From NCBI GenBank assembly GCA_945861575.1, contig CAMAVD010000026.1:1-33300 (forward strand): a stretch of DNA of 33,300 nt, given 5' to 3'. Positions within the stretch are counted from its first letter, which is position 1. The number at the start of each line of letters is the position of its first letter. Under the pieces are notes generated by a model. That model did not search any database. It was not told where the DNA came from and saw nothing but the letters and a program-made list of their open reading frames with translations. The translations under genes were made by a program, and so were the position numbers. The DNA comes from Akkermansia muciniphila (GTDB taxonomy: Bacteria > Verrucomicrobiota > Verrucomicrobiia > Limisphaerales > UBA11320). Of this stretch, positions 1 through 8,098 are shown piece by piece.

Positions 1-803
1 CCAGCCTGCACAAGCCACTCGGAGCCCTGAGGCCCCTGCGACATCTGCACAGCCGTCAACTCCTGCCCTGTGCTGCGCAAGACTCCCGCATTTGCCGAGG
101 TGGCAGCGACCCGGGTCGGACCAGAGGCAGCGATAGGAACGCTTTCTGAAAGCGGCGACACACTGGCCAATGGAACGATTGCGGCGTTGGTGTCTGAAGA
201 GGCGACCAGCAAATCCAGGGGCGCCGCACTGGGTCCGATCTGCAGCGTCCGAGTAAACGCCTTGCTCTCGCCTGAGGCCTCTAGCCCGGGCAACTCGAGG
301 ACTGGCGTGCCGGCCACCTGGTAGCTCAGGACCACTCGATCCCCGTGAAGATAGATGCCGGTATGATGTGCCCAGCTTTTCGGGAGCGGTCCGCGCTGGT
401 TCGGACGAGGATCGGTCGTCTGATCCGCCAGCGCCCAACCCGGTTCCGGGCGCGTGCCAAAGCGCCCCACTCCCGCGACCTCGGCTGCCTGCGGATGCTC
501 GATACGCTCGCGGCCTCGATTCGGGAAGTTCAAAAACCCTCCCGTCCACAGAAGCGATACACGCAGCAAATCTTCGTCATAGGCCACATAGTCGCTATCA
601 TTGGTGCCCAACTTCACCACGATGGCCTTCATGGTCGGATTGCCAGCCCAACTGCGGTTCAAGACCGTTCCCACATAGACCGGACCCTGGTCTCGCAACT
701 CGGAGCGTAGTTCTTGGGCATCGACCCGAAGACCGACACCGACAAAACAGAGGGAAACACTAGCTATTGCCGCGAGAAAAGCAGGAACGAGTTGCGTGTT
801 CAT
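1..803 (-). CDS. Secreted DUF6797-type protein (N-terminal part of a PVC cytochrome/dehydrogenase), truncated by window edge
   Basis: An open frame runs from the ATG at 801-803 to the left window edge without a stop, giving about 267 residues of the N-terminus. The first ~28 residues form a signal peptide (hydrophobic core LVPAFLAAIASVSLCFVGVG, then VDAQ), so the protein is exported. Motifs such as 'KAIVVKLG', 'YDEDLLRVSLLWTGGFLNF', 'RGPLPKSWAHHTGIYLHG' and 'VVLSYQVAGTPVLELPG' match what I remember of the DUF6797 region. In Verrucomicrobia and Planctomycetes that region precedes sorbosone-dehydrogenase-like propeller and c-type cytochrome domains, thought to act in periplasmic sugar oxidation. 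The haem and propeller parts would lie outside the window, so the catalytic role is inferred. The gene diverges from the iron-sulfur carrier gene. Confidence 0.8.
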   Translation of the reverse strand, partial: MNTQLVPAFLAAIASVSLCFVGVGLRVDAQELRSELRDQGPVYVGTVLNRSWAGNPTMKAIVVKLGTNDSDYVAYDEDLLRVSLLWTGGFLNFPNRGRERIEHPQAAEVAGVGRFGTRPEPGWALADQTTDPRPNQRGPLPKSWAHHTGIYLHGDRVVLSYQVAGTPVLELPGLEASGESKAFTRTLQIGPSAAPLDLLVASSDTNAAIVPLASVSPLSESVPIAASGPTRVAATSANAGVLRSTGQELTAVQMSQGPQGSEWLVQA

Positions 804-872
804 CAGATTTAAGAACTTTATCTGACCGAGCCACCCCCCAGTCTGTCGAGCTTTCGTTTTACGACCCATCCA

Positions 873-901
873 TTGACGTCAAGGCCTGGGGGCGATAGGC
901 T
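873..901 (+). promoter_or_regulatory. Candidate promoter of the iron-sulfur carrier gene, with a palindromic -35
   Basis: TTGACG (873-878), a 17-nt spacer and TAGGCT (896-901) resemble a housekeeping promoter. The start point would be about 908, leaving a leader of only some ten bases before the ATG at 917. The -35 lies inside a perfect palindrome, TTGACGTCAA (873-882), so it could also serve the divergent gene or bind a dimeric regulator. This rests on pattern only. Confidence 0.35.
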
Positions 902-916
902 CACGAACGTACAATT

Positions 917-1309
917 ATGATCGGTGCTTCCAGCAATAAGACCTCCACGGCAACGGCCCCCGCCTTTCGGGTCGGAGATGAGCGTTTGATTAAGGTGTCC
1001 GCAAGTGCCGCCCACAAGGTGAGCTCGCTGCTAACCAAGCAAGGGCGTCCTCAAGGAGTCCTCCGCGTCGCCGTCATTGGTGGCGGGTGCTCGGGGCTTC
1101 AATATAAAATGGATTTGCAGGACGCCCCGGCCAATCGGGATATCCTGGTTGAATCGTGCGGGATCCGGGTCGTGGTGGATCCGAAAAGCGCGCTCTATGT
1201 CACCGGCAGCGAGTTGGACTACCTCGACGCCCTCCAAGATGGAGGGTTCAAGGTGAAGAATCCCAATGCCGCGACCAGCTGCTCGTGCGGCGAAAGCTTC
1301 AGCGCCTGA
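917..1309 (+). CDS. iscA: A-type iron-sulfur cluster carrier (IscA/ErpA/HesB family)
   Basis: This 130-residue protein carries or delivers [Fe-S] clusters to apo-proteins in the cytoplasm. The three conserved cysteines of the family are visible: Cys58 in 'GGGCSGLQY' and Cys122/Cys124 in the C-terminal 'SCSCGESF'. 'VDPKSALYVTGSELDY' is also typical. About 22 residues at the N-terminus precede the conserved domain, longer than the E. coli proteins; no later in-frame ATG would keep the domain intact. The J-domain gene hscB follows after 42 bases, so the two are probably co-transcribed as a small Fe-S assembly unit. No iscS, iscU or hscA is in view. IscA, ErpA and SufA cannot be told apart from sequence alone. 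Confidence 0.92.
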   Translation: MIGASSNKTSTATAPAFRVGDERLIKVSASAAHKVSSLLTKQGRPQGVLRVAVIGGGCSGLQYKMDLQDAPANRDILVESCGIRVVVDPKSALYVTGSELDYLDALQDGGFKVKNPNAATSCSCGESFSA

Positions 1310-1351
1310 GCTCGCTCTCGAACATGGGCCTCTTGACCTGACCGCGGACGC

Positions 1352-1969
1352 ATGACCTCCGACTGTTTTGACCTGCTAGGGGAGGCTCGCCGCCCGTGGC
1401 TGGACACCGACGCGCTCAAAGCCCGGTTTCTACAGCTCTCTAGCACCTCACACCCGGATCGCTTTCATGAGGCCTCCCTAGAGGTGCGAGCAGCCGCTGG
1501 GGAACACTTCGCGACCCTCAACCACGCCTTCCAGACGCTGGTAGATCCCAAAGAGCGCCTCCTCCATCTCTTAGTTCTGGAGCGAGGGTGCCCGCCTAGG
1601 GACATTCAACGCATCCCCCCTGGCACCATGGACCTCTTCGTAGACATTGGGCAAACGTGCCGGGAATCCGACTCCTTCCTCGGCGCAGCAACCCCTGGCT
1701 TGTCCCCTCTCGTTAGGGTGCAGCGTCTGCGCGACGCGCGCATGTGGGTTCAGCGCCTTCAAGGGCTCCAAGCTCAAGTAGGTCAGAAACGTGAAGAATG
1801 GCTTAAGGCTGCCCAAGCACTCGACGAGCATTGGATACCCACGAAACAGGACCCTCCCGTTCAAAAACCATTAGATCGACTGGAAGAGATCTATCGAGGG
1901 TTGAGCTACGTAGCGCGGTGGAGCGATCAACTTCAGCAACGCGTTGCAGACCTTCTCTCGGTGGGCTGA
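1352..1969 (+). CDS. hscB: HscB-like J-domain co-chaperone for Fe-S cluster transfer
   Basis: This 205-residue protein has an N-terminal J domain with the HPD tripeptide at residues 34-36. It is followed by 'HFATLNHAFQTLVDPKERLLHLL', the typical end of an HscB J domain, and by a helical C-terminal domain (~90-205) that in HscB binds the scaffold IscU. HscB stimulates the Hsp70 HscA during cluster transfer. The metal-binding cysteines found at the N-terminus of eukaryotic HscB are absent, as in most bacteria. The location just downstream of an A-type carrier supports the assignment. A generic DnaJ is less likely, because no Gly/Phe or zinc-finger region follows the J domain. Confidence 0.88.
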   Translation: MTSDCFDLLGEARRPWLDTDALKARFLQLSSTSHPDRFHEASLEVRAAAGEHFATLNHAFQTLVDPKERLLHLLVLERGCPPRDIQRIPPGTMDLFVDIGQTCRESDSFLGAATPGLSPLVRVQRLRDARMWVQRLQGLQAQVGQKREEWLKAAQALDEHWIPTKQDPPVQKPLDRLEEIYRGLSYVARWSDQLQQRVADLLSVG

Positions 1970-2154
1970 ATTCAAGCCTGCCAGGGTAAGTTTGTCACCA
2001 ATCTAGACACACATGGGCCACTATTGCCCCACCACTGGGCAATTCGCTTCAGACCAAAACGCTCTAAACAGGACTCTTCCATGCGTATTGCTAGGGTTTT
2101 CTTAGATCATCACAAACAATGCACGCATGGCACGCCTAATGCTATGCATTGGAC

Positions 2155-2265
2155 ATGAACGCAATACCAAGTTTCGACAACCGAAACAAAGTATTCCTTT
2201 CCGCTGGAGCTATCATAGCTCTGGTAAAGAATCCTATCTATATCCCACCTAACAGCGCTGAGTGA
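2155..2265 (+). CDS. Possible small protein, 36 residues, hydrophobic centre
   Basis: The frame begins MNAIPSFDNRNKVFL and ends PIYIPPNSAE, with a hydrophobic stretch 'VFLSAGAIIALV' at about residues 13-24. There is no convincing SD; a hairpin (2118-2150) ends four bases before the ATG and could restrict initiation. The stop is 35 bases before a strong intrinsic terminator on the same strand, which favours a stand-alone transcript. I recognise no family. It could be a membrane peptide, a type I toxin-like product, or chance coding within an RNA gene. Confidence 0.3.
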   Translation: MNAIPSFDNRNKVFLSAGAIIALVKNPIYIPPNSAE

Positions 2266-2300
2266 GTATGACTTAGCGTCCCGCGTTAATGGGTTGTAAC

Positions 2301-2338
2301 CTGGCGGTTTACTTAACGTAAACTGCCAGTTTTCTTTT
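2301..2338 (+). terminator. Strong intrinsic terminator (plus strand)
   Basis: A 12-bp stem (CTGGCGGTTTAC 2301-2312 with GTAAACTGCCAG 2318-2329, one G-T pair) with a five-base loop is followed by TTTTCTTTT. In the opposite direction no T-run follows, so it acts on plus-strand transcripts. It lies about 330 bases past hscB, so it terminates either a long hscB 3' UTR or a separate small transcript. Confidence 0.85.
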
Positions 2339-2373
2339 GTGGAGCCGGTGGGCGGGGAGTGCGGCGGACGCGA

Positions 2374-4512
2374 TCAAGGAATGACCAAGCGAAAGAAGCG
2401 GCGAGGGGCGAGATCGGCCCTTGGGATCTCGATTCGATACTGATCCCCCGTTTGAACAGGATCCTGGGCCATGTCCCAGCCCGCCGGGCCAAGCAGGCCC
2501 GAGGCCCACTCTACCCGAAAGTCCGGACAGGTCGCCGCCCAAGCAAGACGGATCGCCCCGTTCGGTAGGTAAAGGATGGTTAAGTGGGGAGGCACACCTG
2601 GGAGGATGGTGAAATCGTCCCGGGTCGAAAGGGAATCCCCATCCTGGGTATTGACGCTTATCGGCCCGGTGGCAGCCCCTGCTGGGACAACCGCATAAAG
2701 GCCGCCGTCCTGCACGTAGAATGGGGCATCGACCCCCCCGACACGCACAGACTCCACCCCATCCAACTCCTGCGCACCAATGCAAATCCGCGTCCCCACC
2801 ATCCCTTTGAACGGATGCACCAGCAGACCACTCAACGCGACAGGCGCCCATTTGAGGCTGATGGATCCAATACTAGGCGCTATAAAACCCCGGTCGCTGG
2901 AGCTATCCACAGCAATAAAATAAGCGATTCCTGCCTCAGCTACGAAATCCACCTGACTGGAAAGGCGTCGGTCGAAATCGTCGTTGGAGGCGATCGATTG
3001 CAGTCCCTGTTGGAGCCCCTCTCCCACGTAGACGGCTAGCAGGGTATCAAAGTTGCTTCCCTGAGTGCTCCACCGCACGCGAAAGTTCCCCGGAGCCACC
3101 CACCGATACCAGACGGAACGTCCACCCGGATCTTCGGCGTGGAGAGGCTCCCCAGACTCGCGATCCGCCCAAAAGTTCTCCCCACTGCAGACACCATTAA
3201 AACCCACCAACCGTTGAGCATTGGCGAACTGGTTATTCTCTGTCCTCAGATCCAGATAATTCCATCGCAAGGTATAAGAGCCCTCCGACAGCCCTCGGGA
3301 TGCGAGGGCGACGCGAATCTCCATCCCCTCCTCCACAGCAAACTGCAAGCGGTCCCCCCCGCCAAACGGCCCAGGTACCCCCACAGCAAGCAGCCCGAGG
3401 GTCTCGTAGCTATCCCCGGTAAACGCTCTGAGGTGGGGCGCGATAAAACTCAGTTCTGCGTCAAAAATGACGGTGCCGGAACGCGGAGCCCTCCAGTAGA
3501 ACCAAACGGATGACAGAGCGCCCGCGACCCCAGGTTCCTCCGGCTCGACGGTCGCGCCCTCATTGCTACCGAACGACTCCCCGGTAGCACCCGAGATTCG
3601 TCGCGCCGCGGCGAGATCGTCATGGTCAGGAGGAGGTGTGTTCTGATGCCAGTTCAAATGGTAGTCGCCTGACGCCCCGCCTCGGCCCCCTAGCACAATC
3701 CGATAGCGCGCGCCTGCCTCGGCCTGCCAGGTCACCAGGCTGGACCCTGGTTCTGATCCAGAGTCATCGTCCTCGATAACAGGAGTTAGGCCATGAATGT
3801 CATCACCCATGTAAACCGCTAGAACCGTGTCAAAGGCGCTGCCCACGGTATCGAAGCTGACCTCACCCGCGTAAAGGGCCGGCCAAGCAAACCAGACCGT
3901 GGCTCCTGCGTCAGCGACAACCGGAGGAAGTTCTCCCGCTTGCAGTTGAGCAGCCAGACTACTGCCCAGATAGCTACCTGAAGAGGCAGGTAGAAGTTGG
4001 AACTTCTGAAACACATCATTGTGTGGCGTGGATGTCCAGCCCAACGCTGTCGCCCCGGACTCTCCGCCCGCGCCATCAATGGAAATCCAATATTCCACTT
4101 CCACCTTTGCACTGAAACTCACCCTCGCAAAACGGCTCCCAGGCGAGTCATCGTCACTGAAAGCCTGGAGCGTCAGCGCATTCAGGCCGGAGCCGGTATA
4201 GACAGCGAGCAGAGTGTCGGGATCGCTCCCTTGGGTGGAAAAAGTAACGGTTAGCGGGAAGGGGGGGCGCCATCGATACCAGATTGTTTTCATACTCGCC
4301 CGGCCCGAGGGCAGCGGTTCGCCCGATTGAAAGCTAGCCTCAAGCGTGGAACCCTGCACCGAACCCACCACGCCACTCAGCACCTGAGCCAGCTGAAAAC
4401 GGTCATTGATTGGCGCGGCCGCTGACGAGATCTCGACCGAAAGCAAGAAAGCAACGAGGAAACCAAGCTGCCGGAGTGCCGATCGAAGAGCCCGACGCTG
4501 CCACCTGAGCAC
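2374..4512 (-). CDS. Secreted protein with PPC-like beta repeats and an IPT/TIG-like segment
   Basis: Start chosen at the GTG at 4510-4512: GAGGAGG lies 11 bases upstream, and the product then begins with an Arg-rich n-region and a clean signal peptide (LGFLVAFLLSVEISSAAA). An open frame continues upstream to a TTG at 4593 but has no SD. Four related beta domains follow, each with 'VWYRW/VWFAW' and an 'FDTLLAVYTG'-type strand and often a 'DDD' calcium-like loop ('SDDDSPGSRF', 'EDDDSGSEPGSS'), as in bacterial pre-peptidase C-terminal (PPC) domains. A segment around 'GLLVHPFKGMVGTRICIG' resembles an IPT/TIG fold. The C-terminus ends 'RRFFRLVIP', a common ending of secreted verrucomicrobial proteins. 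No enzyme domain is visible; a surface or adhesive role is inferred. Confidence 0.8.
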   Translation of the reverse strand: MLRWQRRALRSALRQLGFLVAFLLSVEISSAAAPINDRFQLAQVLSGVVGSVQGSTLEASFQSGEPLPSGRASMKTIWYRWRPPFPLTVTFSTQGSDPDTLLAVYTGSGLNALTLQAFSDDDSPGSRFARVSFSAKVEVEYWISIDGAGGESGATALGWTSTPHNDVFQKFQLLPASSGSYLGSSLAAQLQAGELPPVVADAGATVWFAWPALYAGEVSFDTVGSAFDTVLAVYMGDDIHGLTPVIEDDDSGSEPGSSLVTWQAEAGARYRIVLGGRGGASGDYHLNWHQNTPPPDHDDLAAARRISGATGESFGSNEGATVEPEEPGVAGALSSVWFYWRAPRSGTVIFDAELSFIAPHLRAFTGDSYETLGLLAVGVPGPFGGGDRLQFAVEEGMEIRVALASRGLSEGSYTLRWNYLDLRTENNQFANAQRLVGFNGVCSGENFWADRESGEPLHAEDPGGRSVWYRWVAPGNFRVRWSTQGSNFDTLLAVYVGEGLQQGLQSIASNDDFDRRLSSQVDFVAEAGIAYFIAVDSSSDRGFIAPSIGSISLKWAPVALSGLLVHPFKGMVGTRICIGAQELDGVESVRVGGVDAPFYVQDGGLYAVVPAGAATGPISVNTQDGDSLSTRDDFTILPGVPPHLTILYLPNGAIRLAWAATCPDFRVEWASGLLGPAGWDMAQDPVQTGDQYRIEIPRADLAPRRFFRLVIP

Positions 4513-4793
4513 CCATGGATACACCTCCTCATGCCCACCTTGGCGGGACACATCCTCGGGCTCCGATTTACTAGTCGCTCTACCCCACATCAAAGGAGAC
4601 TTAAAAAGGCTTAAGGGCCAGCTTAATGCGTATTTGGCATCAAATCAACCAACGACAGCCCACATCCGGTGTTGGAACATTTTTCCCGGTCGGGAGCCGG
4701 GCCACCCTGCGCAGCCCACCAGTCGAACCCTCGTTCCTCTCCCAATTCGACCGAGACGCATCTCCTTGGTGTCATTTGCTTTCGGAAATAGGT

Positions 4794-6332
4794 TTACTTA
4801 AGATGCCTCCGCTGGCGCTTAAAGGCGGAACCACTCCCACCGGCGGGTGCATGGCTGTCCCGATTTGAGACGGTCGAGTCCAGATAAGAGGCCAGGAATT
4901 CGAGGGTGCCCTTGCGTCCCGGCCGCAGGAAATCCCGCATCACACTCCCGGCAACTTTATGCGGATCCACCCCTAGCACGAGAGTCAGGAACTCGAACCA
5001 CAGCTCATAGAGCTGCACCAGAGCAATCTGGTGCGTGCGCTTCAGTCGACCATAAATCCAGTCCGAAGCCTGGAGGAACTGGTTAAAGGGGGACTGCCCC
5101 TCCGCCCACGCCAAAGGGAGACTCTCTCGGAAGTTGCCGCTGTCGCCGATGAGATCCCAAAACCGAGAGAACCGCCGCAGGCGTTGAAGTTGCTCAAACG
5201 GAAGCACGGAGGTCTGCAAAATCTCATACGGTGCTCCTTCAGCGTAAACCATCCCCCATTCCACATCATGGCGGCCAATCGGAGTCCCTCGAAGACGTTT
5301 GAGTATCCCCACCTGGATCTCCTGGGGCCCCAAGGCCACCAGACGGTCGAAGCCGCGTGCGAAACTTGTCAGATCTTCGCCTGGCAAACCCACGATCAGA
5401 TCGGCGTGGATATGAACGCCCGTCTCCTCCCGAAGGAACCTGAAATTCGCCGTGATGGCCTCATCGTTCAGACGACGGCTGATGCGTTTGGACACCTCAG
5501 GATTAAACGTCTGGATCCCGACCTCGAACTGAACACTCCCGGAAGGAAAGCGTTTGATGATGTCCCGAAGCCCCTCCGGCAAACGATCCGGGATCATCTC
5601 GAAGTGGTAAAAGCGACCCGTTACATGCCGTTCCAAAAAGAAAAGCAGGATCGCTCGGGTCACCTGTAGATTCAGGTTGAAGGTTCGATCCACAAACTTG
5701 AACTGCTGAAGCCCCCGATCCATCAAGCGCTGCATCGCTTCAAGAAACGCTTCCAGCGGAAACTGTCGGACCGGGATATCCAGCGAACTGAGGCAAAACT
5801 CACAGGTGAACGGACATCCTCGGGAGGCTTCCACATACACGACTCGATGGCGTAGATCGTCCCCAGTGTAGGCGTCGTAGGGCAACTGGAGTTGCTCCAC
5901 CGCCGGCAGGGGAGAGATCACCACCTTCGTCGCAGGCAGCTGCCCCGCAAGGAGCTGCTGACATAGCAGGCCAAACGAGAGGTCAGCCTCCCCGGTCAGC
6001 ACCACATCTGCCAGTTCCACCACCCTCTGGCCCTCCGTCTCATAACTCACCTCGGGACCGCCCAGAACAATCAGAATATCAGGACGGACACGTTTCAGGG
6101 CCTCAACGACTTGAGTGGTCGGAACAACGTTCCAGATATAAACCCCGAAGCCAATGATCTTGGGACCTAGCGAGAGGAGGGATTCAACGATGTCCAAGGG
6201 CCGCTGATTGATGTCGTACTCCGCCACGCTCGCCCGAGGCTGCAACGCTCCCATGTTGGCGTACAGATAACGCAGACCGAAGGCGGCATGGATGAACTTC
6301 GCGTTCAGCGTAGCGAGAACAATCTCCGGCAT
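4794..6332 (-). CDS. B12-binding-domain radical SAM protein (DUF4080-like)
   Basis: This 512-residue protein has an N-terminal cobalamin-binding-like Rossmann domain (~1-130, 'LSLGPKIIGFGVYIWN', 'ILIVLGGPEVSYE', 'VLTGEADLSF'). It then has a radical SAM core with the Cx3Cx2C cluster at Cys173, Cys177 and Cys180 ('ASRGCPFTCEFCLSS'). 'HIHADLIVGLPGED' is the usual later strand of the TIM-like barrel. The C-terminal ~150 residues fit the DUF4080 extension of this subfamily. The DxHxxG motif for base-off cobalamin is not evident, so B12 use is uncertain. The substrate is unknown. The gene is followed by the secreted PPC-repeat gene on the same strand, with a gap of about 280 bases. Confidence 0.88.
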   Translation of the reverse strand: MPEIVLATLNAKFIHAAFGLRYLYANMGALQPRASVAEYDINQRPLDIVESLLSLGPKIIGFGVYIWNVVPTTQVVEALKRVRPDILIVLGGPEVSYETEGQRVVELADVVLTGEADLSFGLLCQQLLAGQLPATKVVISPLPAVEQLQLPYDAYTGDDLRHRVVYVEASRGCPFTCEFCLSSLDIPVRQFPLEAFLEAMQRLMDRGLQQFKFVDRTFNLNLQVTRAILLFFLERHVTGRFYHFEMIPDRLPEGLRDIIKRFPSGSVQFEVGIQTFNPEVSKRISRRLNDEAITANFRFLREETGVHIHADLIVGLPGEDLTSFARGFDRLVALGPQEIQVGILKRLRGTPIGRHDVEWGMVYAEGAPYEILQTSVLPFEQLQRLRRFSRFWDLIGDSGNFRESLPLAWAEGQSPFNQFLQASDWIYGRLKRTHQIALVQLYELWFEFLTLVLGVDPHKVAGSVMRDFLRPGRKGTLEFLASYLDSTVSNRDSHAPAGGSGSAFKRQRRHLK

Positions 6333-6453
6333 AGCAGCAGCATCAATACTCTCATGTCTCGATAGTTCATAAATGCATGCCCAAAAACAAGCCCGCCGCC
6401 GGGAAAACTCCGGCTGCGGATTTGAAGAGGACGGGATCCGCGTGGACGGCAGT

Positions 6454-7830
6454 CTAGACCTCTACCGTCTCTCCAGGCCCTGGCTGCAAAACACGGATTT
6501 TAGGATTCCGGGCCTTGATATTGGCCGCAAACCACTCCCTCGAATCCTGGTTGCCATGCCCAAGCACAACCACCTTGGGTCCCACCTGGTCCACGAAAGC
6601 GAGCAATTCGTCCCGATTAGCATGCGCGGTCAGATCGAAGTCCTGCACATCGCAGCGATGCGTCAACTCACCGCCGCTCGGACTGAACACAAACTTTTCT
6701 CCGGGCTTCGCTGCCTTGAGGCGCCCGCCGGGGGTGCTGGGCTCCGCGTAGCCGACAAAGAAAATAGATTGGCTCTCATCCTCAACCATCCGGAGTGCGA
6801 GATCGTGGGCTGCGGTATGCTCGGTCATCATACCAGCGGTGACCACAAAGATCCGGCCCCCGCGCAGGCGCATCTTGTTCGCCTGCCCCTTCTCCAAAAC
6901 CACCAGATTGAGTGCCTCCGTCAGCTTAAGCTGGCTCAGCATCCGATGCGTGCGCTGGGCCTCGATGTCGTACATCTCGGTGAACACACGGCCAAGGCCG
7001 CCAATATAGATCGGTTGCTGCCGGATGCGCCCGGTCTTCATCAGAACCGCCAACAACGCAAGGATCTCCTGGGTGCGTCCAAGGGCGAAAGTGGGAATCA
7101 GCACACAAGCCCTCCTCTTCTGCACTTGCTCCAGGGCAACCGTCAGCCGCTCCACCTCCCGCTCGCGCGTAAAGCCAGGAGGCACATGTCGATTGCCCCG
7201 CGTGGTTTCCATAACCAGGACGTCAGCACGGACGTCTTCAAATCGCGCTCCGCGAAGGATCGTCTGATCCCGAAAGCTAACATCCCCGGTGAAGAAGAGC
7301 GTCTGCTTGCCGCCACGGACCATGATCCCGGCCGAACCAAGAGCATGGCCAGCGTCATAGAACTCCAACGTGGGGGACACAAATCCCGCCTGCCGCTTCT
7401 GGTGGCCAGCCCATTCTATCTCGCGGTTGTAACGGAAACCCTGAAAGATTGAGGCGATGTCATCCAGTTCGTCGTGACCAAACAAGGGGTAGTCTTTGAT
7501 GCCTAGCTCATCTCGCTGACGGGACATCACATTGACCGAATTGTGCAGCACTCGCTCTACGAGCAGGTAGCTGAGCTCCGTCATGAGGACATGCGCCTTG
7601 GGAAAACGTCGCACCGCAACAGGCAGGGAGCCCACGTGGTCATGATGGCAGTGACTCAGGACGATGGAGTCGACGGTTTCAGACTGAATCTTGTCGTAAA
7701 GTGGCAGGGCGTCGCGCCCCTCACGTCCGGGATGCATGCCGGCATCCATCAGGAGGCCGTGCCCTTCCATATTCAGAAACCAGGAGGTGGCTCCAATTTC
7801 TGTGTCCGGGTTTAAATTAGTAATCCGCAT
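6454..7830 (-). CDS. Metallo-beta-lactamase/beta-CASP RNA-processing nuclease
   Basis: This 458-residue protein has the zinc-binding motif HCHHDH at residues 60-65, further MBL motifs ('YDAGHALGSAG', 'LFFTGDVSFRD') and a beta-CASP insertion with 'ACVLIPTFALGRTQEILALL'. The C-terminal 'DLTAHANRDELLAFVDQVGPKVVVLGHG' carries the late beta-CASP and RMMBL motifs. This is the architecture of CPSF73-like exo/endonucleases, which cut RNA in the cytoplasm. The 359-residue frame on the opposite strand is its shadow. The radical SAM gene starts 121 bases beyond its stop. Upstream lies an unusual structured intergenic region, described separately. Confidence 0.92.
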   Translation of the reverse strand: MRITNLNPDTEIGATSWFLNMEGHGLLMDAGMHPGREGRDALPLYDKIQSETVDSIVLSHCHHDHVGSLPVAVRRFPKAHVLMTELSYLLVERVLHNSVNVMSRQRDELGIKDYPLFGHDELDDIASIFQGFRYNREIEWAGHQKRQAGFVSPTLEFYDAGHALGSAGIMVRGGKQTLFFTGDVSFRDQTILRGARFEDVRADVLVMETTRGNRHVPPGFTREREVERLTVALEQVQKRRACVLIPTFALGRTQEILALLAVLMKTGRIRQQPIYIGGLGRVFTEMYDIEAQRTHRMLSQLKLTEALNLVVLEKGQANKMRLRGGRIFVVTAGMMTEHTAAHDLALRMVEDESQSIFFVGYAEPSTPGGRLKAAKPGEKFVFSPSGGELTHRCDVQDFDLTAHANRDELLAFVDQVGPKVVVLGHGNQDSREWFAANIKARNPKIRVLQPGPGETVEV

Positions 7831-7934
7831 AGTCTCAGTATCCTGCTCCCCTCTCCAGTTCGGTCGCGTCGATAAAAAAGCGCCTGACAGAAATAATCTT
7901 TGAAGAATTTCATGGGCCTCTCCGTCGATCTCTC

Positions 7935-8079
7935 ACTAGCCGGTTTCGTCCTGTAAACGAGGCATAAAAACTAGCCTCGGAAACCGGTAAAAGCCTAAGC
8001 CGAAATCTTTTCGGTAGGAAGAGGGGGAACGTTTGGTTGTTTGGGTTGGGCGGGCATCCAAAGGATGCCCGCTTTTTTT
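7935..8079 (+). ncRNA. Candidate structured small RNA with its own terminator
   Basis: There is no plus-strand protein gene here, yet the region folds into a chain of perfect helices ending in an intrinsic terminator. An outer stem CCGGTTTC (7940-7947) pairs with GAAACCGG (7980-7987). Nested directly inside, CGAGGC (7958-7963) pairs with GCCTCG (7974-7979), leaving a one-sided 10-base bulge and a 10-base loop. A second hairpin pairs CCGAAA (8000-8005) with TTTCGG (8009-8014). A G-rich linker (8017-8049) then leads to the terminator at 8050-8079. I compared the visible sequence with remembered cores of cobalamin, TPP, SAM, c-di-GMP, glycine and fluoride riboswitches, 4.5S RNA and tmRNA, and none fitted. 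The 5' end and promoter are not defined. Confidence 0.55.
8050..8079 (+). terminator. Textbook intrinsic terminator on the plus strand
   Basis: A perfect 10-bp stem GCGGGCATCC (8050-8059) / GGATGCCCGC (8063-8072) with loop AAA is followed by seven T (8073-8079). Read on the minus strand it has no T-run afterwards, so it does not serve the flanking minus-strand genes. Confidence 0.92.
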
Positions 8080-8098
8080 ATGGGTGCCGACCCCGTCT

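Larger units (their letters stand above)
1970..2373. other. 404-bp AT-richer intergenic island
   Basis: This gap lies between hscB and the 3' end of the PPC-repeat gene. It is visibly more AT-rich than the flanks. It holds a perfect 7-bp stem (ATTGCCC 2023-2029 with GGGCAAT 2037-2043), a second hairpin (AATGCA 2118-2123 with TGCATT 2145-2150, plus an inner GCAT/ATGC pair), a 36-codon ORF and a strong plus-strand terminator. Confidence 0.6.

Noticed and set aside
2309-2851. A 180-codon frame on the minus strand at the end of the PPC-repeat gene
   Set aside because: It is Cys/Gly/Arg-rich, spans the terminator at 2301-2338 and overlaps the real frame, which has clear beta repeats.
4513-4593. 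N-terminal extension of the PPC-repeat protein to the TTG at 4593
   Set aside because: It has no SD, it would bury the signal peptide behind 27 polar residues, and the GTG at 4512 has a good GAGGAGG.
4680-4700. Terminator at CCCGG...CCGGG near 4683-4699
   Set aside because: The stem is only 5 bp and the T-run precedes it rather than following on either usable strand.
6373-7452. A 359-codon open frame on the plus strand
   Set aside because: It lies fully antisense to the beta-CASP nuclease, whose HCHHDH and other motifs are intact. The product is His/Arg/Leu-rich and matches no family.
7935-8079. A known riboswitch, 4.5S RNA, 6S RNA or tmRNA
   Set aside because: None of the conserved cores I know is present, there is no downstream plus-strand gene for a riboswitch, and the length does not fit 6S RNA or tmRNA. 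Kept as an unclassified RNA candidate.
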